In this document: in pieces, positions 34,054 through 42,857 of the stretch
Position numbering within the stretch: position 1 is the first letter of the stretch
Layout: each line of letters begins with the position of its first letter
Source: Dethiosulfatarculus sandiegensis
Lineage (GTDB): Bacteria; Desulfobacterota; Desulfarculia; Desulfarculales; Desulfarculaceae
Assembly (NCBI RefSeq): GCF_000931935.2
Contig: NZ_AZAC01000034.1
Span: 124,001-188,000, forward strand
Length of the DNA: 64,000 nt
Reading direction: 5' to 3'
The notes under the pieces: generated by a model
Database searches by the model: none
The model's input: the letters and a program-made list of their open reading frames with translations, nothing else
What the model was told of the DNA's origin: nothing
Program-made: the position numbers and the translations under genes

Positions 34054-35046
34054 TCAGTCCTCGTGTTGGTGCTCATGTTCATGCTCGTGAGTGTGTTCGT
34101 GCGTATGGGGGTGTTTGTGTTCGTGGGTGTGCTCGTGCTCGTGGGTGTGTTCGTGCTCGTGGTTGTGTTCGTGGTCATGGTCATGGTTGTGAGCATGATC
34201 GTGATCATGGCTGTGTTCGTGAGCGTGCCCGTGTGTGTGTTCGTGGCAATGATCGTGGCTGTGCTCATGAGCATGGTGGTGGTTGTGGCCGTGTCCCATG
34301 GGAGCGCTTTTTTGGGTTGCGTTCGGATCAGCCTGGCCTATGATCACCCTTAAAAGATTGGGTACGGCTATATCGGCGGTGCCGGCGCCGTAGCCCACCT
34401 GTTCGATAACCATGTCGGGCACGGGGGTGAATTCCCGGGCCAGGGCGCGTAAAATGGCGGCTCCGGTGGGGGTTACCAGTTCTTTTTCGATCCCGGTGGA
34501 GTATACGGGAACGCCTTTTAATATTTCGGTTACAGCCGGTGCGGGGACCGGAATGGTGCCGTGGGCGCAGTCTACGGTGCCGCCGCCCACATTCAGGGCA
34601 GAGGCATATACCGCTTCGATACCCATAAGGTCGAGTCCAATTACGCTGCCCACCACATCAATGATGGAATCCAGGGCACCCACCTCGTGAAAATGAATTT
34701 CTTCCAATGATTTTCTATGAATATGAGCTTCCGCCTGGGCTACGCAATCAAATACTTTAAGGGATTTTTCCTTGATCCCCTTAGCCAGGTCGGAATCTTC
34801 CACCATTTGCTTTATCTCGCTGAGGCCCCGATGATGGTGACCGTGGCTTTCACCGGCCACTACCTGAGCCTTGGTGCCTCCTATGCCGTTTTTTAATACA
34901 TCTTCAGTGGTTATCTGGTAGTCACCCAGGTCGAGTTTGGCCAGCTCCGCCTTAAGGTCGGAAAGTTTGAGACCTGCGTCGATCAGAGCACCCAGAATCA
35001 TGTCCCCAGCCACACCGGCAAAACAATCGAAATATATAATTTGCAT
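34054..35046 (-). CDS. larC: LarC N-terminal half (LarC1-like) with long histidine-rich tail
   Basis: A 330-residue protein. Residues 1 to about 245 are the LarC/DUF111 N-terminal domain: YFDCFAGVAGDMILGALIDAG, AEAHIHRKSLEEIHFHEVGALDSIIDVVG, VDCAHGTIPVPAPAV and ELVTPTGAAILRAL. LarC inserts nickel into the pyridinium bis-thiocarboxylate pincer cofactor. Instead of the C-terminal half there is an approximately 80-residue tail with 40 histidines in His-x pairs, likely a nickel or zinc store. The C-terminal half is encoded alone at 14067-14597. It follows larB in a minus-strand unit with afpA and mptG. Confidence 0.9.
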   Translation of the reverse strand: MQIIYFDCFAGVAGDMILGALIDAGLKLSDLKAELAKLDLGDYQITTEDVLKNGIGGTKAQVVAGESHGHHHRGLSEIKQMVEDSDLAKGIKEKSLKVFDCVAQAEAHIHRKSLEEIHFHEVGALDSIIDVVGSVIGLDLMGIEAVYASALNVGGGTVDCAHGTIPVPAPAVTEILKGVPVYSTGIEKELVTPTGAAILRALAREFTPVPDMVIEQVGYGAGTADIAVPNLLRVIIGQADPNATQKSAPMGHGHNHHHAHEHSHDHCHEHTHGHAHEHSHDHDHAHNHDHDHEHNHEHEHTHEHEHTHEHKHPHTHEHTHEHEHEHQHED

Positions 35047-35124
35047 GATTTTGTTTCACATCCTGAAACCAGAGCCCGTTTTAGGATCTGGGGTAAAAAT
35101 TTTTAGCAAAGTCCAAAACGAAGC

Positions 35125-35928
35125 CTACTGCCAGTTGATCTCGGTAGCTTCCCGCTCCTGCTCTTCTTCCTTGGGCTCTTTGACTGCGAGTTGGTTAATC
35201 AGGCTGGCCTGATAACCTGCGCCAAACCCGTTATCTATATTGACAACCGAGAGCCCCGAAGCGCAACTGTTCAACATGCTCAAAAGCGCTGCCACACCGC
35301 CGAAGCTGGTGCCGTAGCCTATGCTGGTGGGCACCGCAATCACTGGACAGGATACCAGACCCCCGACCACGCTGGCCAGGGCGCCTTCCATGCCCGCCAC
35401 GGCAACCACCACATTGGCGGTGTAGAGGTCTTCGCAATACTCTAAAAGCCTGTGTATACCGGCTACCCCCACATCGTATATACGCTTTACATTATTGCCG
35501 ATCACCTCGGCGGTGGCTGCGGCTTCCTCGGCCACCGGAATATCGCTGGTTCCGGCCGCCGCCACAACGATACTGCCTTTTTTCACCACCGGTTGGGGAT
35601 TGACGAGCACAATGCGGGCGGATTTGTTATAGCGACAGGCAGGGTAAACTTCCTTTATTACTTGGTAAACTTCTTCCGAGGCCCTGGTGGCCAGGACGTT
35701 TGCGCTGTGTTCGGCAAGTCTGGGCACTATCCCCCTTATATGCTCCGGACTTTTACCCTCACAATAAATAACCTCAGGAACACCGTTCCTGAGGCTTCTG
35801 TGATTGTCTATTTTGGCATAGCCAAGATCCTCGAAAGGCAGCTTTTTCAAAGCCAAGGTGGCTTCTTCCACACTAAGGCCGCCTTTTTGAACTTGGGTTA
35901 GAAGTTCCTCTAAGTGTTTTTGATCCAT
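35125..35928 (-). CDS. larB: LarB, nicotinate-adenine dinucleotide carboxylase/hydrolase
   Basis: A 267-residue LarB-family protein: a helical start (LSVEEATLALKKLPFEDLGYAKID), EVIYCEGKSPEHI, then a PurE-like barrel part with VAAAGTSDIPVAEEAAATAEV, YDVGVAGIHRLL, VAVAGMEGALASVVGGLV and VPTSIGYGTSFGG. LarB carboxylates nicotinate adenine dinucleotide in nickel-pincer synthesis. The sulfur transferase LarE is not in the window. It is the first gene of the larB-larC1-afpA-mptG unit; the tail is Glu-rich. Confidence 0.92.
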   Translation of the reverse strand: MDQKHLEELLTQVQKGGLSVEEATLALKKLPFEDLGYAKIDNHRSLRNGVPEVIYCEGKSPEHIRGIVPRLAEHSANVLATRASEEVYQVIKEVYPACRYNKSARIVLVNPQPVVKKGSIVVAAAGTSDIPVAEEAAATAEVIGNNVKRIYDVGVAGIHRLLEYCEDLYTANVVVAVAGMEGALASVVGGLVSCPVIAVPTSIGYGTSFGGVAALLSMLNSCASGLSVVNIDNGFGAGYQASLINQLAVKEPKEEEQEREATEINWQ

Positions 35929-36362
35929 GTGGTGTTCTCACTAATAGTCTTGGCAATCAAGGGAATATGGAACAGGGAATATTCCCGACCAGGTGCGTCC
36001 CCCCCGAAGACCCCGGAGTCTTTAGCCTCTTCAGCCCGAGTTTTCGTAAACCCATGCGACAAAGCCCTGTAATCAAGGGGTTTCAAAAACATTGGGCAAG
36101 TTTATCCAGCACTCCAATACTCGCTTAAGAACGCTGATTCTTCAAGAGTAGTAGGGCATATTTTCCCGGAAAGGGTAGGAGTAATCTGGTGCATGGAGAA
36201 AAATGCCCCTTTTCGTAAAAAAAAGTTGCCTTTTAAAAAAACGACGGGTCATTGTGATCCTGAAAAAACGCATGCTTAAGCGGCGTCGGCTGTTATGGGG
36301 TAGAAGTTTCGGGTGATATGATAAAAAATAGGTAATTTTATATAGCACTGGTAACTATTTAT
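35929..36362. promoter_or_regulatory. Divergent promoter region of larB and the GGDEF gene
   Basis: A 434-base gap. Forty-seven bases before the larB start is the perfect 12-bp palindrome gggaatattccc (35975-35986), with a further gggaatat at 35961-35968. A gggaatat...ttccc arrangement also lies just before the C1 operon at 12149-12165, so a shared operator is possible. No gene is seen. Confidence 0.4.
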
Positions 36363-38123
36363 TTGAAATGCTCATCCATGTTTTTGATTGCTGGGAAAAT
36401 GATTGCCGCACTAAAGCGCTCTTCTGTTACCTCAGGTTGTTTACTGGGCTTTGCCCTGGTTTTGCTATTACTTGCCCGAAACTCTTTTGCCCTTGAGCTC
36501 AAACAAGATGCACCCGTTAGTCTGGAATTGGCCAAAGCCGTTCTATACCTGCCGGGCAATACCCCTTCGTTTCCTTTGGAAGAGGCTCTTTTAAAGCTAA
36601 AAACGGGAGCTTTTGCGGCCCATGAAAAGCCCACCCTTTCCCTGGGCCTGGGACCGGCTTCCTGTTGGCTCAGCTTCAGTCTGGTTTTAAGCCCCGTAAA
36701 TGGGCAAGAGATTCAAACGGCCTGGCTTCTGGTTCTGGATTGGGCTTTTATTGACCAGGTTCGTCTCTACGCCTCCAAACCCGGCCCGGATAAGTCGGAT
36801 TCCACCTGGCAAGAAGTAAAGCCTGTCTTTGATCCCCCCGGAAAAACTGTTTTGAGGCCGCCCGCACCCAAAAATGTTTATGCCTTGCCCCTTACACCGG
36901 GTAAGGAGACCCGGTTCATGCTGAAGGTTAATTATGCCGGGCCCACCAACCTGCATCCCACCCTGGTTCGCCAAACGGATTTTTTGGTTTTAAACAGCCG
37001 CCGTTCTGCGTTGGTGGGGATTTATTACGGCCTGGTCCTGGCCATGGTGCTTTACAATCTGGCCATGTTTGTGTCGCTTAAGGATAACAGCTATCTATGG
37101 TACGGATTCTATATCCTGGCCATGGCGCTTTATTTTATGTTTTTGAATGGAATCCTGGCCGGTACAGGCCCCAGAACCCATCTTTTTTTCCTGGGCTTGA
37201 TCTTTGTGGGCGGGGCCCAATTCACCCGTCATTTCTTTATGACCCCAAAAGTAGCCCCCTTGGCAGATAAAGTTTTCCTGGCTTATCTGGGACTGAGCAT
37301 CATTTTAATAATCGGCAATCTGTTCTTACCGCCTTTGCCCCTCTTTGCCCTGGGGATGTCGGGAGGAGTCGGGCCATTACTTTCTATCGGGGTGGGCATT
37401 TATCTTTGGCGCAGCGGTTTTGCCGGAGCCCGTTTCTTTGTATTGGCCTGGTTTTTGTTAAGCCTGGGAATAGGTCTTTTTATCCTGACCCTTACAGGAG
37501 CAATCCCGATCAGTCCCTGGAGCTTGCATGCCTTTCAGGTGACCGCCGCCCTGGAAACGGTCATCCTTTCCCTTTCCCTGGCAGACAGGGTCAAGGGCCT
37601 GCGCAAGAGTCAGAATTTTTTTAAAATACAGGCTTTGACAGATACCTTGACCGGTTTGTTCAACAAGAGGCATTTTGAGACCCAGCTTGAACTTCACCTG
37701 CGCCGGGTAAGGCGGGAAAAAGGGGATCTTTCGCTGATCATGCTGGATGTGGATAAATTCAAGGAAGTAAACGACAGACATGGCCATCCTCAGGGAGATG
37801 CGGTCTTGGCCAGACTGGGAAGTGTTCTGAACTCCTCCATCAGGGAAGGCGATATTGCCTGTCGCTACGGAGGAGAGGAGTTCAGCATTATTTTACCCGA
37901 GACAAGTTTGGAGATTGCAGGCGAGGTGGCTGAGAGAATCAGAAAGACTGCGGCCATCCAGGTGTTTGCCCCTGCCAAGCCCTTGTCTTCGTTCAAGGTG
38001 ACGGTCAGTCTGGGCGTGGCTGCCTGGCAAGAGGGCGAAGACACCGGGGATTTGGTGAGTAAAGCGGACAGGGCTTTGTATCAAGCCAAGAACCTGGGCC
38101 GAAACAAAACGGTATGTAATTAA
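36363..38123 (+). CDS. 7TM-DISM diguanylate cyclase
   Basis: Inner-membrane protein of about 586 residues: signal/anchor helix, a periplasmic 7TMR-DISM extracellular domain (about 45-205), seven membrane helices (about 210-400, starting SALVGIYYGLVLAMVLYNLAMF), then a GGDEF domain. The active-site motif is GGEEF in CRYGGEEFSIILPE, preceded five residues earlier by an RxxD inhibitory site (REGD). It should make cyclic di-GMP in response to an unknown periplasmic signal. The start is uncertain: a TTG at 36363 and ATGs at 36378 and 36399 are all in frame and none has a convincing ribosome site. Confidence 0.88.
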   Translation: MKCSSMFLIAGKMIAALKRSSVTSGCLLGFALVLLLLARNSFALELKQDAPVSLELAKAVLYLPGNTPSFPLEEALLKLKTGAFAAHEKPTLSLGLGPASCWLSFSLVLSPVNGQEIQTAWLLVLDWAFIDQVRLYASKPGPDKSDSTWQEVKPVFDPPGKTVLRPPAPKNVYALPLTPGKETRFMLKVNYAGPTNLHPTLVRQTDFLVLNSRRSALVGIYYGLVLAMVLYNLAMFVSLKDNSYLWYGFYILAMALYFMFLNGILAGTGPRTHLFFLGLIFVGGAQFTRHFFMTPKVAPLADKVFLAYLGLSIILIIGNLFLPPLPLFALGMSGGVGPLLSIGVGIYLWRSGFAGARFFVLAWFLLSLGIGLFILTLTGAIPISPWSLHAFQVTAALETVILSLSLADRVKGLRKSQNFFKIQALTDTLTGLFNKRHFETQLELHLRRVRREKGDLSLIMLDVDKFKEVNDRHGHPQGDAVLARLGSVLNSSIREGDIACRYGGEEFSIILPETSLEIAGEVAERIRKTAAIQVFAPAKPLSSFKVTVSLGVAAWQEGEDTGDLVSKADRALYQAKNLGRNKTVCN

Positions 38124-38311
38124 GTTTGCACCCACAGGGTATTGGGAAAGGGTTGAGTCCGGGATTTGATTCAGGGTTTAAATGCGGTCTTTGCCTGAAG
38201 GTTGATTAATTTTTATTTGCGTTTTCTTCGGGTTTCATTAAGTCGTTACATATGGTTTATTGAATCCTGAGGAACCTTTTACCAGTTTTTTGTTTGAGAT
38301 GGAGTTTTTTC

Positions 38312-38836
38312 ATGGAAGTTAAAAAAGGCCTGGTGATGATCAATACCGGCCATGGAAAGGGCAAGACAACCGCGGCCCTGGGCGCAATGGCCCGCGCAGC
38401 CGGTCAGGGGTATCACTGCCTTATGATTCAGTTTATTAAAGGCGGCAGAAACTATGGTGAGCTTGCTCATTTTGAGGATTGCCAAAATGTTGAAATACGC
38501 CCCACCGGATTGGGCCTGATTCGTAGAAACGAGGATCTGAAACCCCACAGGCAGGCTGCGGAAAAGGGCTTTTTACTGGCTAAAGAAGAAATGGAATCCG
38601 GGAAATGGGATCTTCTGGTTCTGGATGAAATTTTTCTGGCCCTGCGCCGAGGGTTTCTCACCAAAAGCGATATCAGGGGGCTGATTGAAAGAAAACCCGA
38701 AAATTCGCATTTGATTCTCACTGGCCGGGACTGCCCGGAGGAGTTTTTTGAGTTGGCTGACCTGGTGACTGTGATGCAGGCCCAAAAACACCATCTCCAG
38801 GGCGGAGTAAAATCCCAGGCCGGTGTGGAGTATTAA
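38312..38836 (+). CDS. cobO: Cob(I)alamin adenosyltransferase, CobO/BtuR type
   Basis: A 174-residue cytosolic enzyme adding the adenosyl ligand to corrinoids. The P-loop GHGKGKTTAALG lies near the N-terminus, followed by MIQFIKGG, NVEIRPTGLGL, WDLLVLDEIFLALRRG and LILTGRDCPEEFFELADLVTVM, the full CobO pattern. The ATG at 38312 has ggag nine bases upstream. It stands alone, about 1.7 kb before the first B12 riboswitch, and no riboswitch precedes it. Confidence 0.95.
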   Translation: MEVKKGLVMINTGHGKGKTTAALGAMARAAGQGYHCLMIQFIKGGRNYGELAHFEDCQNVEIRPTGLGLIRRNEDLKPHRQAAEKGFLLAKEEMESGKWDLLVLDEIFLALRRGFLTKSDIRGLIERKPENSHLILTGRDCPEEFFELADLVTVMQAQKHHLQGGVKSQAGVEY

Positions 38837-38988
38837 ACTGAAGCGACTTAATCAATGCGATTGATTGGAGAAGGCGGGAAGCTGTCTGGTTTTCTTGGGG
38901 GGAAAACCCGGTGGTTCTTTTCATGGGATTTTGTAAAGCCCAGGTATGGCTGCTTGAATATTCAGTAATGTGATTAAGGGGTGTTTTG

Positions 38989-40092
38989 ATGAAATCCGTC
39001 AAGTTGGGAATCTGCACGATCTCACTTCTAACTTTTTTGTTTTCAAGCGCAATCTCTTTTGCCTGCACCGGGCTTCAGCTCAAGGGAGAGGACGGAACCG
39101 TGGTCTTTGGCCGCACCCAGGAGTGGGGCAAGTTCGACCTTAATCCTAAAATGATAGCCGTGCCCAGGGGGCATGCCTTTGTGGGGCAGACTCCGGACGG
39201 CCAAAAGGGATTGTCCTGGAGCGGCGAGTACGGCTTTGTCGGGGTGCTGTTGATGGGAAGGGCGGTCAACACCGGTATGAACGAGAAAGGGCTGGCCGGG
39301 GGCGGTTTTTTCCACAAAGGCTTTGCCGAGTACTCCCCCTATGATCCCGCCAAGGCGGATAAATCCCTGGCCCCGAGCCAGGTGCTGACCTTTATCCTTT
39401 CCAATTTTGCAAGCCTCAAGGAGGTGCGGGCCGGGCTGCAAAAGGTAAAGGTGGCTCCGGTGGTGGATCCTGCCCTGAAAATGCCCTATCCGATTCATTT
39501 CATGATCGTCGAGCCCGGCGGCAAAAGCCTGGTTGTTGAGTTTAAAGACGGTCAGCTGAGATTTTTTGACAATCCGGTTGGGGTGATTACAAATAATCCC
39601 ACTTTTGACTGGCATTTGACGAATCTGCGCAACTACGGGAAGCTGGGTGTGAAGCCCTTTGAGCCCAAGCAGTGGGGGGAACTTATGATTACTCCCTTGG
39701 CCGGAGGTTCCGGTCTGTTGGGTCTGCCCGGCGATTTCACCTCCCCGTCCCGTTTTGTGAGGGCAACGGTGTTTGCCTGCACCGCCCGCCACACCAGGGG
39801 CGGTGAGGACACGGTGCAAGAATTTTTCAGGATCATGGACAGTTTTAATTTGGCGGCCGGACAAGCCGAAGGCTCGGATCCGGGCGGGAAGACCAAGCTG
39901 CCGGCCAGCACCCAATACACTGTGGCCAACGATACCAATAATCTGATTATTTATTATCACACCATGTTCAACCGCCGGGTCAGGAAGATCCTGTTAAACA
40001 AGATTGATTTCACCCGCTCGGGAACTCGGGAGATCCCCTTGGATGAGAAGAGGGTTCAGGATATAAAAAATGTGACAAAAGGCTTGAAATAA
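38989..40092 (+). CDS. Exported choloylglycine hydrolase / penicillin V acylase-like amidase
   Basis: A 367-residue Ntn-hydrolase with a signal peptide (MKSVKLGICTISLLTFLFSS then AISFA). Cleavage before Cys26 would expose the catalytic N-terminal cysteine. Arg42 (FGRTQEW) sits 16 residues later as in bile-salt hydrolases, and the usual Asp three residues on is Glu45. NNPTFDW and SRFVRAT supply the later Asn and Arg. It probably cleaves a linear amide (for example N-acyl amino acids or homoserine lactones) in the periplasm; the substrate is unknown. The ATG at 38989 has aagggg upstream. Confidence 0.88.
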   Translation: MKSVKLGICTISLLTFLFSSAISFACTGLQLKGEDGTVVFGRTQEWGKFDLNPKMIAVPRGHAFVGQTPDGQKGLSWSGEYGFVGVLLMGRAVNTGMNEKGLAGGGFFHKGFAEYSPYDPAKADKSLAPSQVLTFILSNFASLKEVRAGLQKVKVAPVVDPALKMPYPIHFMIVEPGGKSLVVEFKDGQLRFFDNPVGVITNNPTFDWHLTNLRNYGKLGVKPFEPKQWGELMITPLAGGSGLLGLPGDFTSPSRFVRATVFACTARHTRGGEDTVQEFFRIMDSFNLAAGQAEGSDPGGKTKLPASTQYTVANDTNNLIIYYHTMFNRRVRKILLNKIDFTRSGTREIPLDEKRVQDIKNVTKGLK

Positions 40093-40517
40093 AACCGAAA
40101 AGGTTGTTGCTTTTAGTCCCGAGGCTTACCGGCGAACTCCTCCCGGATTTTGTCGGATGCCGCTTGACAAAAGTTGTTTTTAAAGACGTCAAGATGCACG
40201 GTGCGCCCGAGCACCGTGCATCGTAGTTTACTGACCAAGACCTCCCGGACTTGGTCAGGGGCAGTTTGACCAGAACGTTCAACCCGGTCAATCAATACGG
40301 CCTTTTTAGCTTAATTGAGCTGCTTATAAGTGTTAGCCGTGTTATTTACACGCCTTCGCATTCCCGACCGCAGTTAAAATTAATTTAACTACCCGAGTAT
40401 TATTCCATTATCGGTTTTAAAGCTAAGAATTATCTGAAAACAATGACTTAAATTGGCCCAGCCTTTTATTGACACCAATAGCGCTTTCTGTTAATGCATA
40501 GACGATTTAACCAATGT
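40093..40517. other. Intergenic region with several inverted repeats
   Basis: Between the hydrolase and the B12 riboswitch. It holds a perfect 12-bp inverted repeat, gatgcacggtgc (40193-40204) with gcaccgtgcatc (40211-40222), and a second, tgaccaag (40232-40239) with cttggtca (40250-40257), within one another's reach. Neither has a T-tract. The cobalamin-operon promoter should lie in the AT-rich part at 40370-40500. No gene is seen. Confidence 0.5.
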
Positions 40518-40700
40518 CGGCGTCCTTAACCGGACTTAATTGGGAAGACGGTGCGAGTCCGTCGCGGTCCCGCCGCTGTAACCGGGGACAAAAACCGCAA
40601 TTTTGCCACTGCTGTGTACGGAACGTAGCGGGAAGGCGCGGTGATTAGGCTGATCCGGGAGTCAGAAGACCTGCCGAATGCTCTGGAGCTGCAATCGCGG
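40518..40700 (+). promoter_or_regulatory. Cobalamin (B12) riboswitch 1
   Basis: The sequence shows the conserved landmarks of the cobalamin riboswitch: gggaagacggtgcgagtccg, then cggtcccgccgctgtaaccg, the ggaaggcgcggtgat turn, and the B12 box gtcagaagacctgcc (40661-40675). It lies on the plus strand directly upstream of cbiA and should shut down the 21-kb cobalamin operon when adenosylcobalamin is abundant. Confidence 0.95.
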
Positions 40701-40751
40701 AAGACGTATATTGTGGCTGCCATGCTTGGGGGTCAAGTAAGCTGGGTGCCG

Positions 40752-40785
40752 TCCCCGGGTCCACCTATGGGACTTGGGGTTTTTT
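40752..40785 (+). terminator. Expression-platform hairpin of riboswitch 1
   Basis: ccccgggtcc (40753-40762) can pair with ggacttgggg (40770-40779), then tttttt, then the cbiA ATG at 40786. The right arm's gggg is also the only plausible Shine-Dalgarno, so the same hairpin can both terminate transcription and hide the ribosome site. Confidence 0.7.
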
Positions 40786-42222
40786 ATGTCCGGCTTAGCC
40801 AAAATCAAAGGTCTGGTCATAGGCGGCGCTCAAAGCGGCGCGGGCAAGACCACCTTCAGCCTGGCTCTTTTGGCCGCTCTTCGCAAAAGGGGGCTAAGGG
40901 TCCGGGCTTTTAAGGTCGGGCCTGATTTTATAGACCCCGGTCATCACACCCTGGTCACCGGCACAACCTCCCACAATCTAGACGGCTGGATGCTTTCCAA
41001 AGAGGAGAACACAGCCATTTACAAGCGATGTGCCCAGGACGCCCAGGTAACCGTGGTGGAAGGGGTGATGGGCCTCTATGACGGCTTTGATCCTCTGGGA
41101 GAGGCAGGCTCCACCGCCCAAATGGCCAAGTGGCTGGGTTTGCCGGTGGTGCTTTTGACCAATGCCAAAGCCCAGTCCAGAAGCCTGGCCGCCCTGGCCA
41201 AGGGATTTTTCGAATTTGATCCCAAGCTTTCCTGGGCAGGCCTGGTGGCAAACCAGGTCGGCAGCCCGAACCACGCCCGCATCCTGGGCAAGGCCATGCA
41301 GGCGGTTCCCGAGTTCACCTTTTTGGGTGGGCTTACCCGCCAGGCGGATCTGGCCATGCCCGAACGCCACCTGGGTCTGGTTACCGCCCTGGAAACCGGT
41401 TTTTCCGAGGAATTGAGAGAACGCCTGGTCTCCTGGCTGGAAAACGCAGTAGACCTGGATCTTCTTCTGGCAAATCTGCCGGAGTTTGACCTGCCCGCAG
41501 CCCAAACAGAGGCCCCCCCTATTGATTCTTCCGATAAAGTGCGCCTGGGCATAGCCTGGGACAAGGCCTTTTGTTTTTATTATCAGGAAAACCTGCGCCG
41601 CCTTGAAGAGGCCGGGGCGGAATTGGTCTATTTCTCGCCCTTACAGGATAAATCCCTGCCTGCCGAGCTTGACGGCCTTTACCTTGGCGGCGGCTATCCT
41701 GAACTTTTCTCTACTGAACTGGCTGACAATAAAAGCCTTAAGACTGAGATTGCCCACCTGGCGGCTCAGGGTATGCCCATTTATGCCGAATGCGGGGGCA
41801 TGATGTATCTGGCCCAAGAGATAAGCGATCCCAAAGGCAACTCCCGGCCCATGACCGGGGTGCTTCCCATAAAGACAACCATGCTGCCCAGGCTGCGTTC
41901 TTTGGGTTACCGTACGGTGCGTTTTACCACCGATACCGTGCTGGGACCCGCCGGAACCAGGGCAAGGGGGCATGAATTCCATTATTCGGAAGTGACCAAT
42001 ACTTCGGAATCATCTTCAAAAATAAACAGGGCGGGGAGCCCTGGAGAAGGCGGATTGGTAAACGCCTATGAAGTCGGCTCCAGAAAGGGGCCCAGGCCCG
42101 ATACTCATGGTTATTGCAAACAAAATGTGTTGGCCAGCTATGTGCACCTGCATTTCGGCAGCAACCCCATGCTGGCCCCTGGTTTTGTGTCTTTAATGAA
42201 AGGCGAGAGAAAAATTGCCTGA
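40786..42222 (+). CDS. cbiA: Cobyrinic acid a,c-diamide synthase
   Basis: A 478-residue enzyme that amidates the a and c side chains of the corrin ring using glutamine and ATP. The N-terminal P-loop-like motif is GGAQSGAGKTTFSLALLAAL; the C-terminal class I glutamine amidotransferase domain has YAECGGMMYLAQ with the nucleophile Cys, and a late His/Glu segment (GHEFHYSE). The ATG at 40786 is chosen over the upstream TTG at 40774 because gggg is correctly spaced. It is the first gene of the riboswitch operon and overlaps cbiC by 8 bases. Confidence 0.95.
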   Translation: MSGLAKIKGLVIGGAQSGAGKTTFSLALLAALRKRGLRVRAFKVGPDFIDPGHHTLVTGTTSHNLDGWMLSKEENTAIYKRCAQDAQVTVVEGVMGLYDGFDPLGEAGSTAQMAKWLGLPVVLLTNAKAQSRSLAALAKGFFEFDPKLSWAGLVANQVGSPNHARILGKAMQAVPEFTFLGGLTRQADLAMPERHLGLVTALETGFSEELRERLVSWLENAVDLDLLLANLPEFDLPAAQTEAPPIDSSDKVRLGIAWDKAFCFYYQENLRRLEEAGAELVYFSPLQDKSLPAELDGLYLGGGYPELFSTELADNKSLKTEIAHLAAQGMPIYAECGGMMYLAQEISDPKGNSRPMTGVLPIKTTMLPRLRSLGYRTVRFTTDTVLGPAGTRARGHEFHYSEVTNTSESSSKINRAGSPGEGGLVNAYEVGSRKGPRPDTHGYCKQNVLASYVHLHFGSNPMLAPGFVSLMKGERKIA

Positions 42223-42853
42223 ACAGGAAAAATGGAATCTGCCTCCCGAGGAAATAGAAAAGGGGAGTTTCGCCATTATCGACCAGGAGGCCGGGGAGCA
42301 CGGCTTTGAACCCAAGGCCTGGTCCATTGTGCGGCGCATGATTCACACCACCGGTGATTTTGATTTTGTTCGGATCACCCGCATCCACCAGAAGGCAGTG
42401 GAAAAAGGGGTTGAGGCCCTTAAGCAGGGCAAACCCATATTCACAGACACCCGCATGGCCAAGGCCGGTATATCCGACCGACGCTTGAAGCCCTTTGGGG
42501 TGACCAAGACCTGTATTCTGGAGGCCCCCGAGGTTGCGGTGATCGCAAGCGAAAAAGGCGTAACCCGTTCCCTGGCAGGTATTGACTTGGCCCTGGAAAA
42601 GGGCCAGGGAGCCGTGTTTGCGATCGGAAACGCGCCGACCGCGCTGCTCAGGCTTATTGAGCATATTAAGGCGGGCAGGATTGAGCCCGCCCTGGTGGTC
42701 GGCATACCGGTGGGCTTTGTTAACGCCAAGGAATCCAAAGACGCCCTGGCGGAGATGGATATTCCCTATGTAACCGCCTTGGGTAGAAAAGGCGGTTCAG
42801 CCCTGGCGGCCAGCGTGATAAACGCCCTGGCTGTTTTAGCGGGAGAAGAATAG
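42215..42853 (+). CDS. cbiC: Cobalt-precorrin-8X methylmutase
   Basis: A 212-residue enzyme moving the C-11 methyl to C-12 to form cobyrinate. It has the catalytic His in VRRMIHTTGDFDFV, then TDTRMAKAGI and the C-terminal VGIPVGFVNAKESK block. The start is TTG at 42215, overlapping the end of cbiA, after aaggcgagag. Confidence 0.95.
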   Translation: MPEQEKWNLPPEEIEKGSFAIIDQEAGEHGFEPKAWSIVRRMIHTTGDFDFVRITRIHQKAVEKGVEALKQGKPIFTDTRMAKAGISDRRLKPFGVTKTCILEAPEVAVIASEKGVTRSLAGIDLALEKGQGAVFAIGNAPTALLRLIEHIKAGRIEPALVVGIPVGFVNAKESKDALAEMDIPYVTALGRKGGSALAASVINALAVLAGEE

Positions 42854-42857
42854 ACAA

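Noticed and set aside
34054..34300. Microsatellite or CRISPR-like repeat
   Set aside because: The repetition follows codon triplets (cat/cac plus a variable codon) in frame with larC; there are no spacers.
34045..34353. Valine-rich plus-strand open frame
   Set aside because: It is the reverse reading of the His-x repeat of the LarC1-like tail (gtg/gtc runs), not a membrane protein gene.
36142..36348. 68-codon minus-strand frame in the larB-GGDEF gap
   Set aside because: Basic, Phe/Arg-rich translation without ribosome site or family; likely chance.
40193..40257. Terminator pair after the choloylglycine-hydrolase-like gene
   Set aside because: Stems are good but there is no T-tract and the distance from the stop is over 100 bases.
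40641..40913. 90-codon frame across the first riboswitch and cbiA start
   Set aside because: It overlaps conserved riboswitch RNA and then runs out of frame through cbiA.
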